DNA of 64,000 bases from Gammaproteobacteria bacterium (GTDB taxonomy: Bacteria; Pseudomonadota; Gammaproteobacteria; Steroidobacterales; XN24): positions 57,245-121,244 of the forward strand of contig JAHEFR010000007.1 in NCBI GenBank assembly GCA_024640085.1, in the 5' to 3' direction. Below are positions 10,705-20,532 of the stretch, piece by piece (within the stretch, counting starts at the first letter, position 1; every line of letters begins with the position of its first letter). The notes beneath the pieces were generated by a model. The model was not told where the DNA came from. It ran no database searches and saw only the letters and a list, made by a program, of their open reading frames with translations. Made by a program: the position numbers and the translations under genes.

Positions 10705-11622
10705 ATGACCCCGGCAAGCATCCCCTACACGGGCCGATTCGCCCCCTCTCCTACCGGTCCGCTCCATCTCGGGTCGCTGGTGGCTGCCCTGGGCAGCTAC
10801 CTGAGAGCCCGCAGCCAGGCTGGGCGATGGCTTGTGCGGGTGGAGGACATCGACCCGCCCAGGGAACAACCGGGGGCCACCGGCGAAATCCTGCGGGCGC
10901 TGGAATGGCATGGTTTGCAGTGGGACGGGGAGATTGTTTACCAGAGCCACCGCCTTGACAGGTATGCGGTCGCGCTGGATACACTCTGCGAGCAGGATCT
11001 GGCCTATCCATGCACCTGTACCCGGAGCGATATCAAGGCGCGCAACCTTGCCCTGACCGGTTCGGCGACGACCATTTATCCCGGGCTCTGCCGGGACGGG
11101 CCACTGCGACCCGGGCGCCGATCGGCCTACCGGCTGCGGGTGCCAGACGGAATCGTCGAATTTGAGGATCTGGAGCTGGGTATGTTCAGCCAGGATCTGC
11201 GGCAGGCAAGCGGCGATTTCGCGCTCAGGCGTCGCGATGGCCTGTTCGCCTACCAGCTCGTCGTTGTCGTCGATGACGCAGCCCAGGGTATCACCGAGGT
11301 CGTGAGGGGTCGGGACCTACTGGATTCGACGCCCGGCCAGATCGTCCTGCAGCAGGCCCTTGACCTGCCTACCCCCGGATATCTCCATCTGCCCCTGGTG
11401 ACGACGGCCGGCGGCAAGAAACTGAGCAAGCAGACCGGGGCGGCACCGCTGAAACAGAAAGACGCCAGTCATTCCCTGGGCAGGGCCCTGGGCTTTCTCG
11501 GACTCAATCCGCCACAGGGCCTACAGAATGCTGCGCCGGCGGAGCTGATCGACTGGGGTGTCAGCCGGTGGCCCCATCGTGTACGCCAGCCTCGCCGGGG
11601 CGCGGCGGTCGCCATTGAATGA
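10705..11622 (+). CDS. gluQ: glutamyl-Q tRNA(Asp) synthetase
   Basis: Activates glutamate without tRNA and transfers it to the queuosine at position 34 of tRNA-Asp. 305 aa, the length of a GluRS catalytic core without the anticodon-binding domain, which is the hallmark of this paralogue. Motifs: the class I HIGH equivalent APSPTGPLHLGSL (about 13-25), a zinc-binding region with CTCTRSDI and later GLCRDGP (about 109-140), and the KMSKS equivalent KKLSKQ (about 240). It starts at the ATG at 10705, 57 bases after dksA, the same pair as in E. coli. It depends on queuosine made by the pathway that includes the nearby queF. Confidence 0.93.
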   Translation: MTPASIPYTGRFAPSPTGPLHLGSLVAALGSYLRARSQAGRWLVRVEDIDPPREQPGATGEILRALEWHGLQWDGEIVYQSHRLDRYAVALDTLCEQDLAYPCTCTRSDIKARNLALTGSATTIYPGLCRDGPLRPGRRSAYRLRVPDGIVEFEDLELGMFSQDLRQASGDFALRRRDGLFAYQLVVVVDDAAQGITEVVRGRDLLDSTPGQIVLQQALDLPTPGYLHLPLVTTAGGKKLSKQTGAAPLKQKDASHSLGRALGFLGLNPPQGLQNAAPAELIDWGVSRWPHRVRQPRRGAAVAIE

Positions 11623-11670
11623 GTGGGCTTTCTCTTTGCCCCCATAATGTACTATCTTTGTCGGCAATGT

Positions 11671-11682
11671 TGCGGGGCATCA
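11671..11682 (+). promoter_or_regulatory. candidate PhaR operator in the phaR leader
   Basis: TGC-GGG-GCATCA, of the form TGC-N3-GCATCA, followed closely by TGCAACATCGCA. The same 12-base form occurs twice at 12330-12357. PhaR is known to bind TGC-rich dyads of the type TGC-N3-GCA and to repress itself. A -10-like CATAAT at 11643-11648 lies just upstream, so the site would sit in the initially transcribed region. The assignment is inference. Confidence 0.4.
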
Positions 11683-11757
11683 CTGCAACATCGCAGCCCA
11701 CAGAGAGCTGGCGGAAACATCTATAGGGCGCCGATCACGCACGGGGAATGACCGACC

Positions 11758-12264
11758 ATGAGCGATACCAGAACGATAAAGAAGTACCCGAACCGTCGGC
11801 TTTACGATACCGAGGAGAGTCGATACATCACGCTCGCCGATGTGCGGCGGCTGGTCCTCGAAAAGGTCGACTTCGTCGTCATCGAAAAGAAATCCGGGCA
11901 AGACATCACCAGGAATATCCTGCTGCAGGTCATCAGCGAGCAGGAACAGAGCGGCGAACCCATCATGAGCCGGGATTTCCTGTCTCATGTCATCAGGTCC
12001 TATGGGGGCGCCATGCATGGATTCGTGGGCAGCTATCTGGATCAGAGCATCAAGCTTTTCATGAATCAGCAACAGCAGGTCCGCGACCGCGTCAAAAGCG
12101 TCGTCGGCCTCGATCCGGTGGGCATGGTGACCGACATCGCCCAGAAGAACTACACCCGCTGGAAGAGCGTCCAGGAAGATATCCTCCGGACTATTGGCGC
12201 CGGCCGGACCGACGAAAAGCCGGAACCCGCGGCCAAGCGCAAATCGTCCCATCCGCGGAAGTAG
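11758..12264 (+). CDS. phaR: polyhydroxyalkanoate synthesis repressor PhaR
   Basis: Transcription factor that senses PHA granules: it represses phasin genes and its own gene until nascent polymer titrates it. 168 aa. The conserved N-terminal domain (about 5-65) contains IKKYPNRRLYDTEESRYITL, and the second domain (about 70-110) contains MSRDFLSHVIRSYGGAMHGFVG; both are diagnostic. The tail is Lys-rich. ATG at 11758. It is 135 bases downstream of gluQ and appears to have its own promoter and leader with TGC/GCA motifs. No phaC, phaA or phaB lies in the window. The intrinsic terminator at 12403-12428 lies 140 bases beyond the stop, after a second promoter-like element. Confidence 0.95.
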   Translation: MSDTRTIKKYPNRRLYDTEESRYITLADVRRLVLEKVDFVVIEKKSGQDITRNILLQVISEQEQSGEPIMSRDFLSHVIRSYGGAMHGFVGSYLDQSIKLFMNQQQQVRDRVKSVVGLDPVGMVTDIAQKNYTRWKSVQEDILRTIGAGRTDEKPEPAAKRKSSHPRK

Positions 12265-12301
12265 TCCACTCCAGACTTCGTCAACCGGCCCCGTCGGGGG
12301 G

Positions 12302-12330
12302 TTGACTTCATAACTTGACGAGAGTATTGT
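12302..12330 (+). promoter_or_regulatory. sigma-70 promoter downstream of phaR
   Basis: TTGACT (-35, 12302-12307), a 17-base spacer, then TATTGT (-10, 12325-12330). It faces away from phaR into a stretch with no ORF that ends in an intrinsic terminator. Predicted start near 12337. Confidence 0.55.
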
Positions 12331-12357
12331 GCAACGCATCAATGATGCATTGCATCA
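12330..12357 (+). promoter_or_regulatory. paired TGC-N3-GCATCA sites overlapping the promoter
   Basis: TGCAACGCATCA (12330-12341) and TGCATTGCATCA (12346-12357), direct repeats with 16-base spacing starting at the -10 edge. The second lies inside the perfect palindrome ATGATGCA-T-TGCATCAT (12342-12358). The form matches TGC-N3-GCA cores attributed to PhaR operators and the site in the phaR leader at 11671. An operator role is inference. Confidence 0.45.
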
Positions 12358-12428
12358 TGTAGTTCGTCTCCTCCATATGGTCGCTCTAAGCGTCCAGATT
12401 CGGCCCCCTCTTTGAGGGGGCTTTTTTT
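12337..12428 (+). ncRNA. putative small RNA between phaR and pnp
   Basis: About 90 nt, predicted from a sigma-70 promoter at 12302-12330 to the terminator ending at 12428. There is no plausible ORF. Predicted elements in order: a palindromic 5' segment (12342-12358); an unpaired pyrimidine stretch TCTCCTCC (12367-12374), complementary to Shine-Dalgarno sequences; a hairpin with stem TGG-CGCT / AGCG-CCA (12378-12396); and the terminator hairpin. The pattern of an exposed anti-SD segment between hairpins is common in bacterial trans-acting small RNAs. PhaR-like sites at the promoter suggest control by PHA status. It could instead be only the 3' untranslated region of phaR. Confidence 0.42.
12403..12428 (+). 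terminator. intrinsic terminator
   Basis: Stem GCCCCCTC / GAGGGGGC with a TTT loop followed by seven T. It ends phaR transcription and the putative small RNA. Confidence 0.9.
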
Positions 12429-12469
12429 ATTTTTCCGTAAGTTACCCGCCCTTCCTCATGTCGTTTTCC

Positions 12470-12500
12470 AAAAACGAAAGGGGCCCTTACAGGCCCCTTT
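12470..12500 (-). terminator. intrinsic terminator of the rimP-to-pnp operon
   Basis: Read on the minus strand: stem AAAGGGGCC / GGCCCCTTT with a 6-base loop, followed by CGTTTTT. It begins 25 bases beyond the pnp stop. Confidence 0.8.
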
Positions 12501-12524
12501 GCAATGCAACGATGACAGCGTGTG

Positions 12525-14612
12525 TCAGGCCGCGTCAAGGCCCCTCATGCTGAGGCGGATTCGCCCCTGCCGATCGACCTCGAGCACCTTGACCCGCACC
12601 TGGTCCCCCTCCTTCAGCCGGTCGCTCACCCGCTCCACGCGGTCCTCCGATATCTGCGAGATATGGACCAGCCCGTCCTTGCCGGGGAGGATAGTCACGA
12701 AGGCCCCAAAATCCATCAGACGAGCCACCGTTCCGTCGTAGATCTGCCCGACCTCCACATCGGCCGTGATCAGGTCGATCCGGCGCCGGGCCTCGCGGCC
12801 TGAATCACCGTCCACGGAGGCGATCTTGACCGTCCCGTCGTTCTCGATGTCGATAGTTGCGCCCGTCTCTTCGGTAAGAGCGCGGATAACGGCCCCACCC
12901 TTACCGATGACCTCGCGGATCTTCTCCGGATCGATCTTGAAGGTGATGATTGTCGGCGCCCAGTCGGACATCTTGTCCCGCGGCTTGGCGAGGACCTTGT
13001 CCATCTCGCCGAGGATGTGCAGCCGGGCATCCCGGGCCTGCTGCAAAGCATCGGCCATGATCTCCCGCGTGATGCCATCGATCTTGATGTCCATCTGCAG
13101 CGCCGTGACGCCTTCCTGGGTTCCGGCAACCTTGAAGTCCATGTCGCCCAGGTGATCCTCGTCACCGAGGATGTCGGTGAGGACGGTATAGCTGTCATCA
13201 CCCTTCACCAGACCCATGGCCACTCCGGCGACCGGGGCCGCGATCGGGACACCGGCGTCCATGAGGCTCAGGCTGGTACCGCAGACCGACGCCATCGAAC
13301 TGGAGCCGTTGGATTCGGTGATTTCTGAGACCACTCGCAACACATAGGGGAAACTCTGCATCTCCGGCAGGACGGCCTGGATGCCCCGCCTGGCCAGTTT
13401 GCCGTGACCGATCTCTCGCCGCTTGGGCGATCCCATGAATCCAGTCTCGCCAACGCAGTAGGGAGGGAAATTGTAGTGGAGCATGAAGGCATCCTTCCGC
13501 TCCCCTTCCAGCGCGTCCACGATCTGGGCGTCTCTGCCGGTACCCAGCGTAGTCGTGACCAGAGCCTGGGTCTCACCGCGAGTAAACAGCGCCGAACCGT
13601 GGGTGCGCGGCAGTAACCCGACCCGTACAGCAATGTCGCGAACAGTTTTGTGATCCCGCCCGTCGATGCGCGGCGCTCCCTTTAGGACACGGCCACGAAC
13701 GATGCGGCTTTCCAGCGCGCCGAACTCCGCGGCCACCTCGTCAGTGGTCCAGCGAGCTTCGTCGCCATCGGCGAGAGCAATACATGCCTGGCTGCGAAGC
13801 TCGTCGACGCGGCCGTACCGGGCCTGTTTCTCGGTGATCCGGTACGCCTCGCGCAGGGCGTCCTCGACAAGCGAGGCAACGGCCGCTGACAGCTCGGGAT
13901 CGGTGGCAGGCGCCTCCCACTCCCAGTCGGGTTTGCCAGCTTCGGCGGCGAGTTCCTTGATGACATCGATCGCAGCCTGCATCTGCTCGTGCCCGAACAT
14001 GACCGCGCCGAGCATGACGTCCTCGGGGAGAATATGCGCCTCCGATTCGACCATCAGGACCGCGCTCTCGGTGCCGGCCACGACAAGATCGAGGTCGGAT
14101 TCGGCGAGCTGAGTACCGGTGGGATTGAGGATATAGCCGCCGTCCCGGTACCCCACTCTCGCGGCGCCGATCGGGCCCTTGAATGGGATGCCCGAGATCA
14201 TCAGGGCGGCAGAGGCGCCGAGTAGCGCCGGGATATCCGGGTCCACGTCCGCGTTGGCGGAGATGACCGTCGCCACAACCTGGATCTCGTTCAGGAATCC
14301 TTTGGGGAACAGGGGGCGTATCGGACGATCGATCAGTCGCGAGGTCAGCGTCTCTTTCTCCGAAGGGCGACCCTCGCGCTTGAAAAAGCCGCCGGGAATC
14401 CGGCCTGCTGCGTAGGTCTTCTCCTGATAATTGACGGTCAGGGGGAAAAACGCCTGACCGGACTTGGCTTCCCTGCGCCCAACGGCCGTGACGAGCACGA
14501 CGGTATCGGACATGCTGACGATGACGGCGCCGTCTGCCTGGCGAGCGACCTCGCCGGTCTCCATGGTGACCGTATGGCTACCATACTGAAAAGTTTTCTT
14601 GATTGGCTTCAC
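12525..14612 (-). CDS. pnp: polynucleotide phosphorylase
   Basis: Phosphorolytic 3'-5' exoribonuclease and part of the RNA degradosome. 695 aa, normal. It has two RNase PH-like domains (about 1-210 and 310-545) joined by a helical domain; [21 protein letters not shown] and the phosphate-site segment MGLVKGDD lie in them. A KH domain (about 553-610, with [18 protein letters not shown]) and an S1 domain (about 620-690, ending RLSMRGLD) follow. GTG start at 14612, with an AGG-type ribosome site. It is the last gene of the run, 56 bases after rpsO. That spacer carries a hairpin that may be an RNase III site for autoregulation, as known in E. coli. Confidence 0.97.
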   Translation of the reverse strand: MKPIKKTFQYGSHTVTMETGEVARQADGAVIVSMSDTVVLVTAVGRREAKSGQAFFPLTVNYQEKTYAAGRIPGGFFKREGRPSEKETLTSRLIDRPIRPLFPKGFLNEIQVVATVISANADVDPDIPALLGASAALMISGIPFKGPIGAARVGYRDGGYILNPTGTQLAESDLDLVVAGTESAVLMVESEAHILPEDVMLGAVMFGHEQMQAAIDVIKELAAEAGKPDWEWEAPATDPELSAAVASLVEDALREAYRITEKQARYGRVDELRSQACIALADGDEARWTTDEVAAEFGALESRIVRGRVLKGAPRIDGRDHKTVRDIAVRVGLLPRTHGSALFTRGETQALVTTTLGTGRDAQIVDALEGERKDAFMLHYNFPPYCVGETGFMGSPKRREIGHGKLARRGIQAVLPEMQSFPYVLRVVSEITESNGSSSMASVCGTSLSLMDAGVPIAAPVAGVAMGLVKGDDSYTVLTDILGDEDHLGDMDFKVAGTQEGVTALQMDIKIDGITREIMADALQQARDARLHILGEMDKVLAKPRDKMSDWAPTIITFKIDPEKIREVIGKGGAVIRALTEETGATIDIENDGTVKIASVDGDSGREARRRIDLITADVEVGQIYDGTVARLMDFGAFVTILPGKDGLVHISQISEDRVERVSDRLKEGDQVRVKVLEVDRQGRIRLSMRGLDAA

Positions 14613-14644
14613 ATTGACTACCTGTTGATACGTTTGAATTTGAC

Positions 14645-14661
14645 CGACGCGTCTCGCGTCG
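14645..14661 (-). promoter_or_regulatory. hairpin in the rpsO-pnp spacer
   Basis: Perfect 7-bp stem CGACGCG / CGCGTCG with a 3-base loop, 32 bases upstream of the pnp start. There is no T run, so it is not a standard terminator. In E. coli an RNase III-cleaved hairpin in the same spacer mediates PNPase autocontrol; a similar role here is inference. Confidence 0.4.
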
Positions 14662-14668
14662 CGGCCGT

Positions 14669-14938
14669 TTACCGGCGCAGACCGAGGCGTGCGATGAGAT
14701 CCTGATAGCGAGCAGGATCCTTTCTCTTCAGATAATCGAGCAGCTTGCGCCGCTGGTTCACCATGCGAAGCAGACCACGGCGGGAGTGATGGTCTTTCTT
14801 GTGATCGGCGAAATGGGCAGTGAGCTCATTGATACGCGCCGACAGAAGAGCAACCTGAACCTCCGGCGAGCCAGTGTCGGTTCCAGCCCTCCGAAATTCC
14901 TCGATTATGTCCTGTTTGCGATCACTACTGATGGGCAT
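14669..14938 (-). CDS. rpsO: 30S ribosomal protein S15
   Basis: Primary 16S rRNA-binding protein of the small-subunit platform. 89 aa, exactly the usual size. Signature segments are [20 protein letters not shown] and the loop [21 protein letters not shown] (about 45-65), ending LIARLGLRR. The ATG at 14938 (MPISSDRKQ) is preceded by GGGAGGA eight bases upstream; the longer frame up to 14977 is not needed. It lies between truB and pnp as in most gammaproteobacteria. Confidence 0.97.
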   Translation of the reverse strand: MPISSDRKQDIIEEFRRAGTDTGSPEVQVALLSARINELTAHFADHKKDHHSRRGLLRMVNQRRKLLDYLKRKDPARYQDLIARLGLRR

Positions 14939-15012
14939 CTGAATCCTCCCGATGAAAATGGTGATTTGCCCTGACAAAAGCGCGGTATTTTACCCTTCCG
15001 GCGTCTGGCGCC

Positions 15013-16038
15013 TCAAGTTTCCTTGTTCCCCGCCCCGGAAACATGACTCGGTTCCGGTGGGGCATCGACCTGAAACATCCGCTGCGGCGCCAGCCTTCCG
15101 TCTTCCCTAACCCGTCCGAGGCCGAGGAATCGCCCTTCGGGACCATAGAGCCGAACCAATCCGGGCCGTGCCCCCGGCGGCGTTTCGACCTGCTGGCCGG
15201 AGACGAGCCGTCGAGCCTGGTCTGTGTCCGCCACGACCCGCGGCAACTCAGGAAGCACCGTATCAGGCGCCTCCAGCAGGGCGTCCAGGGCCTCCGGGCC
15301 ACGAGCCGCAACCTCCTCGATTACAGCCATCGTGATCATGCGCGACTGGTCAAGGCATCCTGCAGCCACCCGCCGAAGGAGCACCACATGGGCAATCGTG
15401 CCAAGTGCCGCCGCAATATCCTCCACCAAGGTCCGTACGTAGGTGCCCTTGGAGCAGCACACCCTCAGCCCCATATCGGGGCCATTCAGCCCCAGGACCT
15501 CGATCGAGTGGATTGTCACCGGCCGTGGGGCCCGCGCCACTGTCTTCCCTTGCCGGGCGAGCTCGTAAAGCCGACGTCCCTCGTGCTTGAGGGCGGAATA
15601 CATCGGCGGCACCTGCTCGATTTCGCCGGTGAATCCGGGCAGCGCGTCGCGGATTCGCGCCAGGTCCACATGGGACCAGTCCTTCTCTTCCACGACCGCT
15701 CCGTCGGCATCTCCCGTATCGGTGCGCTGCCCCAGTCTGGCGACCACTTCGTAACACTTGCGCGCATCCAGCAGCAGTCCGCTGATCTTGGTGGCCTCAC
15801 CCAGGCAGATCGGCAGCACGCCACTGGCCAGCGGATCCAGGCTGCCAGTGTGGCCGGCCTTCCTGGCCCCGAACAGGCTCCGAACCCGTTGCAGCGCCAT
15901 GTTGGAGGTCATTCCGCTGGGCTTATCCAGCACAAGGATGCCGGTTACATCCCGGCGTTTTCTCTGTCCCACCGGGCCTCCCGGACTCTGTTTCCTGCGA
16001 TCCTGCGCGCCGGCGGAGGCCGCGCCGCGCTCAGTCAT
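15013..16038 (-). CDS. truB: tRNA pseudouridine(55) synthase
   Basis: Isomerises U55 in the T loop of nearly all tRNAs. 341 aa, slightly longer than E. coli TruB because of an N-terminal Arg/Gly-rich extension of about 30 residues. The core starts at GILVLDKPSGMTSN. The catalytic Asp lies in KAGHTGSLDPLASGVLP (about residues 60-76), and the C-terminal half has the PUA-like region with GRVREDGRLAPQRMF. The ATG at 16038 overlaps the last 8 bases of rbfA, suggesting coupled translation; an upstream in-frame start at 16077 would overlap rbfA further. It lies 74 bases before rpsO. Confidence 0.95.
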   Translation of the reverse strand: MTERGAASAGAQDRRKQSPGGPVGQRKRRDVTGILVLDKPSGMTSNMALQRVRSLFGARKAGHTGSLDPLASGVLPICLGEATKISGLLLDARKCYEVVARLGQRTDTGDADGAVVEEKDWSHVDLARIRDALPGFTGEIEQVPPMYSALKHEGRRLYELARQGKTVARAPRPVTIHSIEVLGLNGPDMGLRVCCSKGTYVRTLVEDIAAALGTIAHVVLLRRVAAGCLDQSRMITMAVIEEVAARGPEALDALLEAPDTVLPELPRVVADTDQARRLVSGQQVETPPGARPGLVRLYGPEGRFLGLGRVREDGRLAPQRMFQVDAPPEPSHVSGAGNKET

Positions 16039-16408
16039 CGTCCGGATGCCGCCGCCGGTCCTGTTCCAGCGCGTCATCGATCAACGTGCTGATGCGGGCT
16101 CCCTCGGAGATGCTTGCGTCATGGAGGAAATGCAACTCGGGGATCTGGCGGACACGCATGCTCTTGCCAAGCTGTGCCCGCACGAAACCGGCCGCCCGAT
16201 CCAGCGCTGCTTGCGCAGGGCCGGGGTCGGCATCCGGCTGCAGCAGGCTGTAATACACCTTGGCATGGGAGAAATCACCGGAGATGTCCACGCTCGTAAT
16301 GGTCAGGAACTGCAGCCGGGGATCCTTCAACTCCCGCCTGACGATCTCGCTCAGATTGCGTTTGATCTGCTCGGCCAGGCGTCGGCTTCTGGAAAACTCC
16401 CTGCTCAT
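16031..16408 (-). CDS. rbfA: 30S ribosome-binding factor A
   Basis: Late assembly factor for the 30S subunit and 16S rRNA 5'-end maturation. 125 aa, typical. The single KH-like fold is visible: an N-terminal helix RRLAEQIKRNLSEIVRRELK (about 7-26), the strand LQFLTITSVDISGDFSHAKVYY, and the C-terminal RVRQIPELHFLHDASISEG. ATG at 16408, 37 bases after infB, in the conserved nusA-infB-rbfA-truB order. Confidence 0.96.
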   Translation of the reverse strand: MSREFSRSRRLAEQIKRNLSEIVRRELKDPRLQFLTITSVDISGDFSHAKVYYSLLQPDADPGPAQAALDRAAGFVRAQLGKSMRVRQIPELHFLHDASISEGARISTLIDDALEQDRRRHPDDD

Positions 16409-16445
16409 TGATCGGACTCCGGGTCTGTCGGCCGGGCGGCTCGAC

Positions 16446-18983
16446 TTACAGCGTACGGGCGACCTCGATCCGCTCGTAACACTCGATCTGGTCCCCGGCC
16501 CGCACGTCATTGTAGTTCTTGACGCCGATTCCGCACTCCGTCCCCGCCCGGACCTCGTTGACGTCGTCCTTGAAACGACGCAGCGATTCCAGTTCGCCCT
16601 CGAAGATAACGACGTTATCCCGCAGAACCCTGATGGGATTGTTCCGGCGGACATAGCCGTCCACGACCATGCAGCCGGCGACTTGCCCGAACTTGGGTGA
16701 GCGAAACACTTCGCGGACCTCGGCGAGCCCGACGATCTGTTCCCGGATCTCCGGCGACAACATACCGAGGATCGCCGCCTTCACGTCGTCGATGGCCTCG
16801 TAGATGATGCTGTAATAACGCACGTCCACGCCGGTGTCCTTGATCGCCTGGCGGGCGCCCGAGTCGGCCCGGGTATTGAAGCCGATCACGATAGCCTCTG
16901 AGGCAGCGGCCAGATTGATGTCGGACTCGGTAATTCCGCCGACGCTGTTGACGATGACCTTGACCGTCACGTTCTCGTTGGAGAGACTCGTCAGCGCATC
17001 CCGCAATGCCTCGGCGCTACCCTGCACATCAGCCTTGATGAGCAGCTGGACGGTATCCGCCGCGCCCTCCTCCATCCGCGTAAACACGTCTTCGAGGCGC
17101 GCTGCCTGCTGGCGTGCCAGCTTCACGTCGCGGGTCTTGCCCTGGCGATGTTCGGCCACTTCACGGGCCTTGCGTTCGTCGGTAAGCACCACGAGATCAT
17201 CACCGGCATTTGGTGTCCCGGACAGCCCGAGTAGCTGCACCGGCATCGAAGGGCCGGCGTGCTCCACCGGCTGGCCATTCTCATCGAACATGGCCCGCAC
17301 ACGCCCGTACTGCTGACCCACGAGCACCGCGTCACCGACAGACAGCTTTCCCTGGTGGACAAGCACGGTGGCTACCGCGCCACGGCCTTTCTCCAGGCTC
17401 GATTCCACTACGACGCCGCTGGCCGGACCTTCGGGTGCGGCCTTCAGCTCGAGCACTTCCGCCTGCAGCAGGATCGATTCCAGCAGGCTGTCGATGCCGT
17501 CTCCGGTCTTGGCCGAGACGTTGACGAACATAGTGTCTCCGCCCCAGTCCTCCGGAATCACGTTGTGCTGGGAGAGTTCGTTCTTGACCCGGTCCGGGTC
17601 CGCGTCGGGCCGGTCGATCTTGTTGACGGCCACCACTATTGGCACCTCTGCGGCCCGGGCGTGCTGGATGGCTTCTATGGTCTGGGGCATGACCCCGTCG
17701 TCCGCGGCGACCACCAGGATCACGATGTCGGTGACCTGGGCTCCGCGTGCGCGCATAGCCGTGAACGCCGCATGGCCCGGGGTGTCCAGGAACGTGATCT
17801 TGCCCTTGTCTATCTCCACCACATAGGCGCCGATATGCTGCGTGATGCCGCCCGCTTCCCCCTCAGCTACGTGGCTGCGCCGGATATAGTCCAGAAGCGA
17901 GGTCTTGCCGTGGTCCACGTGACCCATGATCGTGACCACCGGAGCACGCTGGATCTCCTCGCCCTCAGGCTTGCCGGCCTCGACGACGACGTCCTCGATC
18001 TGGTTCTCCTTGAGGAGCCTTGGCTTGTGTCCCATCTCCTCGACTACGACCTGGGCGGTGTCCTGATCGATGACCTGGTTGATGGTTGCCATCACGCCCA
18101 TGCCCATCATGGCCTTGATGACTTCGCCCGCCTTGACCGCCATCTTCTGTGCCAGATCGCCCACTGTGATGGTCTCCGGGATATCGACCTCGCGGACCAC
18201 GGGGGCCGTGGGCCGCTCGAAACCATGGCGGGATTCCACCGTGACCGGTCCCGACCTGCGGGGGGTCGCGCGCTTGCGGCGTCGACCGCCCTTTGCGCCG
18301 GTGACGTGCAGCTCCTTACGTCCATAGCGCGTCTTGGCCGCGTCTTCCTTCTGCTTGCGTTCCTTGGCGGCATCGTGATCGCGGCCGGTCTCTGCGCGCT
18401 GCCGGGCCTCGGCCGCACGGCGGGCCTGTTCCTCGAGCAGACGCTGGGCCTCCGCCTCCGCGAGCAGGCGGGCCTCTTCCTCTGCCTTCTTGCGGGCCTC
18501 TTCCTCTGCCTTCTCCTGCTCCTCGAGCTGCTGCGCCTTGAGTTCCTGCTCCTCTTCGGCCTTCCGCTTGTCCACTTCCTCCTGGAGACGACGTTCCTCT
18601 GCCAGCTTCGCCTCCTCTTCCTCCCGGCGCTGCTGGTCGAGCACTTCCTGTTGCTGGCGCGCCTGCTCCTCGAGCACGTCGCGCTTTACGTAGGTGCGCT
18701 TCTTCCGGACCTCGACGTTCACCGTCCGGCTGCGGCCCTGCCCGGCAGCCTGACGCAATTCGCTCTGGGTCTTGCGCTTCAGGGTGATCTTGCGGGGGGC
18801 GGCGCTGGCGGCCTGGCGTCCGTGACTCTGTCGCAGGAAGGTGAGAAGTTCCAGCTTGGCCTCGTCGCTGATTCTGTCGTCCGGGCCGCCCACTGATATC
18901 CCGGCCTCTTCCAGCTGCGTCAGCAGCCGGTCGACCGGTACCTTCAGTACGTCTGCGAACTGTGAAATGGTGACGTCACTCAT
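16446..18983 (-). CDS. infB: translation initiation factor IF-2
   Basis: GTPase that brings formyl-Met-tRNA to the 30S P site and promotes subunit joining. 845 aa. An N-terminal IF2_N domain (1 to about 55) is followed by a long charged Glu/Lys/Ala/Gln-rich segment (about 110-215) typical of gammaproteobacterial IF-2. The G domain starts near 345 with [14 protein letters not shown] (G1), DTPGHAAF (G3) and NKIDRPDAD (G4), then domains II to IV. The fMet-tRNA-binding C-terminal end reads [23 protein letters not shown] at 18983, 19 bases after nusA. The initiator tRNA it binds is encoded at the head of the same gene run. Confidence 0.97.
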   Translation of the reverse strand: MSDVTISQFADVLKVPVDRLLTQLEEAGISVGGPDDRISDEAKLELLTFLRQSHGRQAASAAPRKITLKRKTQSELRQAAGQGRSRTVNVEVRKKRTYVKRDVLEEQARQQQEVLDQQRREEEEAKLAEERRLQEEVDKRKAEEEQELKAQQLEEQEKAEEEARKKAEEEARLLAEAEAQRLLEEQARRAAEARQRAETGRDHDAAKERKQKEDAAKTRYGRKELHVTGAKGGRRRKRATPRRSGPVTVESRHGFERPTAPVVREVDIPETITVGDLAQKMAVKAGEVIKAMMGMGVMATINQVIDQDTAQVVVEEMGHKPRLLKENQIEDVVVEAGKPEGEEIQRAPVVTIMGHVDHGKTSLLDYIRRSHVAEGEAGGITQHIGAYVVEIDKGKITFLDTPGHAAFTAMRARGAQVTDIVILVVAADDGVMPQTIEAIQHARAAEVPIVVAVNKIDRPDADPDRVKNELSQHNVIPEDWGGDTMFVNVSAKTGDGIDSLLESILLQAEVLELKAAPEGPASGVVVESSLEKGRGAVATVLVHQGKLSVGDAVLVGQQYGRVRAMFDENGQPVEHAGPSMPVQLLGLSGTPNAGDDLVVLTDERKAREVAEHRQGKTRDVKLARQQAARLEDVFTRMEEGAADTVQLLIKADVQGSAEALRDALTSLSNENVTVKVIVNSVGGITESDINLAAASEAIVIGFNTRADSGARQAIKDTGVDVRYYSIIYEAIDDVKAAILGMLSPEIREQIVGLAEVREVFRSPKFGQVAGCMVVDGYVRRNNPIRVLRDNVVIFEGELESLRRFKDDVNEVRAGTECGIGVKNYNDVRAGDQIECYERIEVARTL

Positions 18984-19002
18984 ATGTCTATCTTCCTGGA
19001 TC

Positions 19003-20514
19003 TCAGGCGCTTTCGGCTTGTTCGGCTTCTTCGAACCAATGCGCCCTGGCCGCCATGATCAGTTCGCCCGCCTTCTCCGGATCGAGGTCCTCGATGTCCT
19101 CGAGATCATCCACGGCCTGCTCGGCCAGGTCCTCACGGGTGACCACGCCCTTGCTTGCCAGCAGGAAGGCCAGTTCCTTACTCATGCCATCGAGGGACAA
19201 AAGATCCTCGGCAGGCTCGGCCTCGTCGATCTTCTCTTCCCTCACGATCGCCTGGGTGATCAACACATCACGGGCGCGGTTACGGAGTTCCGTCACGATG
19301 TCCGGGTCGAACTCTTCGATCTCGACCAGCTCGGATTCGGGGACGTAGGCGATTTCCTCGATACTTGAGAATCCCTCCTGGACCAGAATCAGCGCGATCT
19401 CCTCGTCCACGTCGAGCTGCTTCATGAAGGTTTCGCCGAGATCCTTCGACTCGCGCTCGTTCTTATCCTCAGCGTCTTCCGCGGTCATGACGTTAAGCTC
19501 CCAGCCGGTAAGCTCGCTCGCCAGGCGCACGTTCTGGCCGCCGCGCCCGATGGCCTGGGAGAGCTTTTCCTCTTCCACGGCCACATCCATGCTGTGGTCC
19601 TCCTCATCGACGACGATCGAGACCACTTCCGCCGGGGACATGGCGTTGATCACGAACTGGGCCGGGTTGTCGTCCCAGAGGATGATGTCCACGCGCTCGC
19701 CCGCCAGTTCGTTGGAGACGGCCTGTACCCGGGAGCCGCGCATGCCGACGCAGGCACCGACCGGATCGATCCGCTGATCCAGGCTGCGCACCGCGATCTT
19801 GGCCCTCAGCCCGGGGTCCCGGGCCGCACCCAAAATCTTGATCAGATCCTGGCCAACCTCGGGCACTTCGATCTTGAACAACTCGACCAGGAACTGGGGA
19901 GAGGTACGGGTAAGGAAGAGCTGCGGCCCGCGCTGCTCGGAGCGGACCTCCCGCAGCAAACCCTTGATCCTGTCCTGGGGCCTGACCGGCTCCCTCGGGA
20001 TCATGTCCTCGCGAGAGATGAAGGCCTCCGCGTTACCGCCAAGATCGACGAAGATTCCGTTACGATCCACCCGCTTGACCAGGCCGGACACCATCTCGCC
20101 GACCCGCTCCTGGAACTCCTCGACCACCTGGGCGCGCTCGGCCTCGCGGACCTTCTGGACGATGACTTGCTTGGCCGTCTGGGCGGCGATCCTGCCGAAG
20201 GCGATGGATTCCATCGGCACCTCGACAAAGCCCTCGGGCTCGGCCGCCGGGTCGATGTCCACGGCGTCATCGAGTCGCAGCTCGCGCTGGGGTTCCTCCA
20301 ACTCGGTCGAGTCGTCGGCAAACACCTTCCATCGGCGGAACGTCTCGTAATCGCCCGTCTCCCGATCGATAGCGACCCGGACGTCGATGTCCTCTCCATG
20401 CCGCTTGCGGGTAGCCGACGCCAGAGCCGCTTCGATGGCCTCAAAAATGATCTCTTTATCCACGCCTTTCTCGTTCGAGACGGCGTCGACAACCATCAAA
20501 ATTTCCTTGTTCAT
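19003..20514 (-). CDS. nusA: transcription termination/antitermination factor NusA
   Basis: Binds RNA polymerase and modulates pausing, termination and rRNA antitermination. 503 aa. Domains in order: N-terminal RNA polymerase-binding domain (1 to about 130), S1 domain (about 135-200), two KH domains (about 230-345, with [20 protein letters not shown] and [19 protein letters not shown]), and two acidic C-terminal repeats (about 360-495), as in E. coli. The start at 20514 (MNKEIL) matches the family; an ATG two codons upstream at 20520 is equally possible. It is preceded by rimP with an 18-base gap. Confidence 0.96.
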   Translation of the reverse strand: MNKEILMVVDAVSNEKGVDKEIIFEAIEAALASATRKRHGEDIDVRVAIDRETGDYETFRRWKVFADDSTELEEPQRELRLDDAVDIDPAAEPEGFVEVPMESIAFGRIAAQTAKQVIVQKVREAERAQVVEEFQERVGEMVSGLVKRVDRNGIFVDLGGNAEAFISREDMIPREPVRPQDRIKGLLREVRSEQRGPQLFLTRTSPQFLVELFKIEVPEVGQDLIKILGAARDPGLRAKIAVRSLDQRIDPVGACVGMRGSRVQAVSNELAGERVDIILWDDNPAQFVINAMSPAEVVSIVVDEEDHSMDVAVEEEKLSQAIGRGGQNVRLASELTGWELNVMTAEDAEDKNERESKDLGETFMKQLDVDEEIALILVQEGFSSIEEIAYVPESELVEIEEFDPDIVTELRNRARDVLITQAIVREEKIDEAEPAEDLLSLDGMSKELAFLLASKGVVTREDLAEQAVDDLEDIEDLDPEKAGELIMAARAHWFEEAEQAESA

Positions 20515-20532
20515 GGTCATATGTTCAGTCCG

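Noticed and set aside
17259..18896. 545-aa plus-strand ORF opposite infB
   Set aside because: Antisense shadow of infB, Leu/Asp/His-rich with no recognisable domain.
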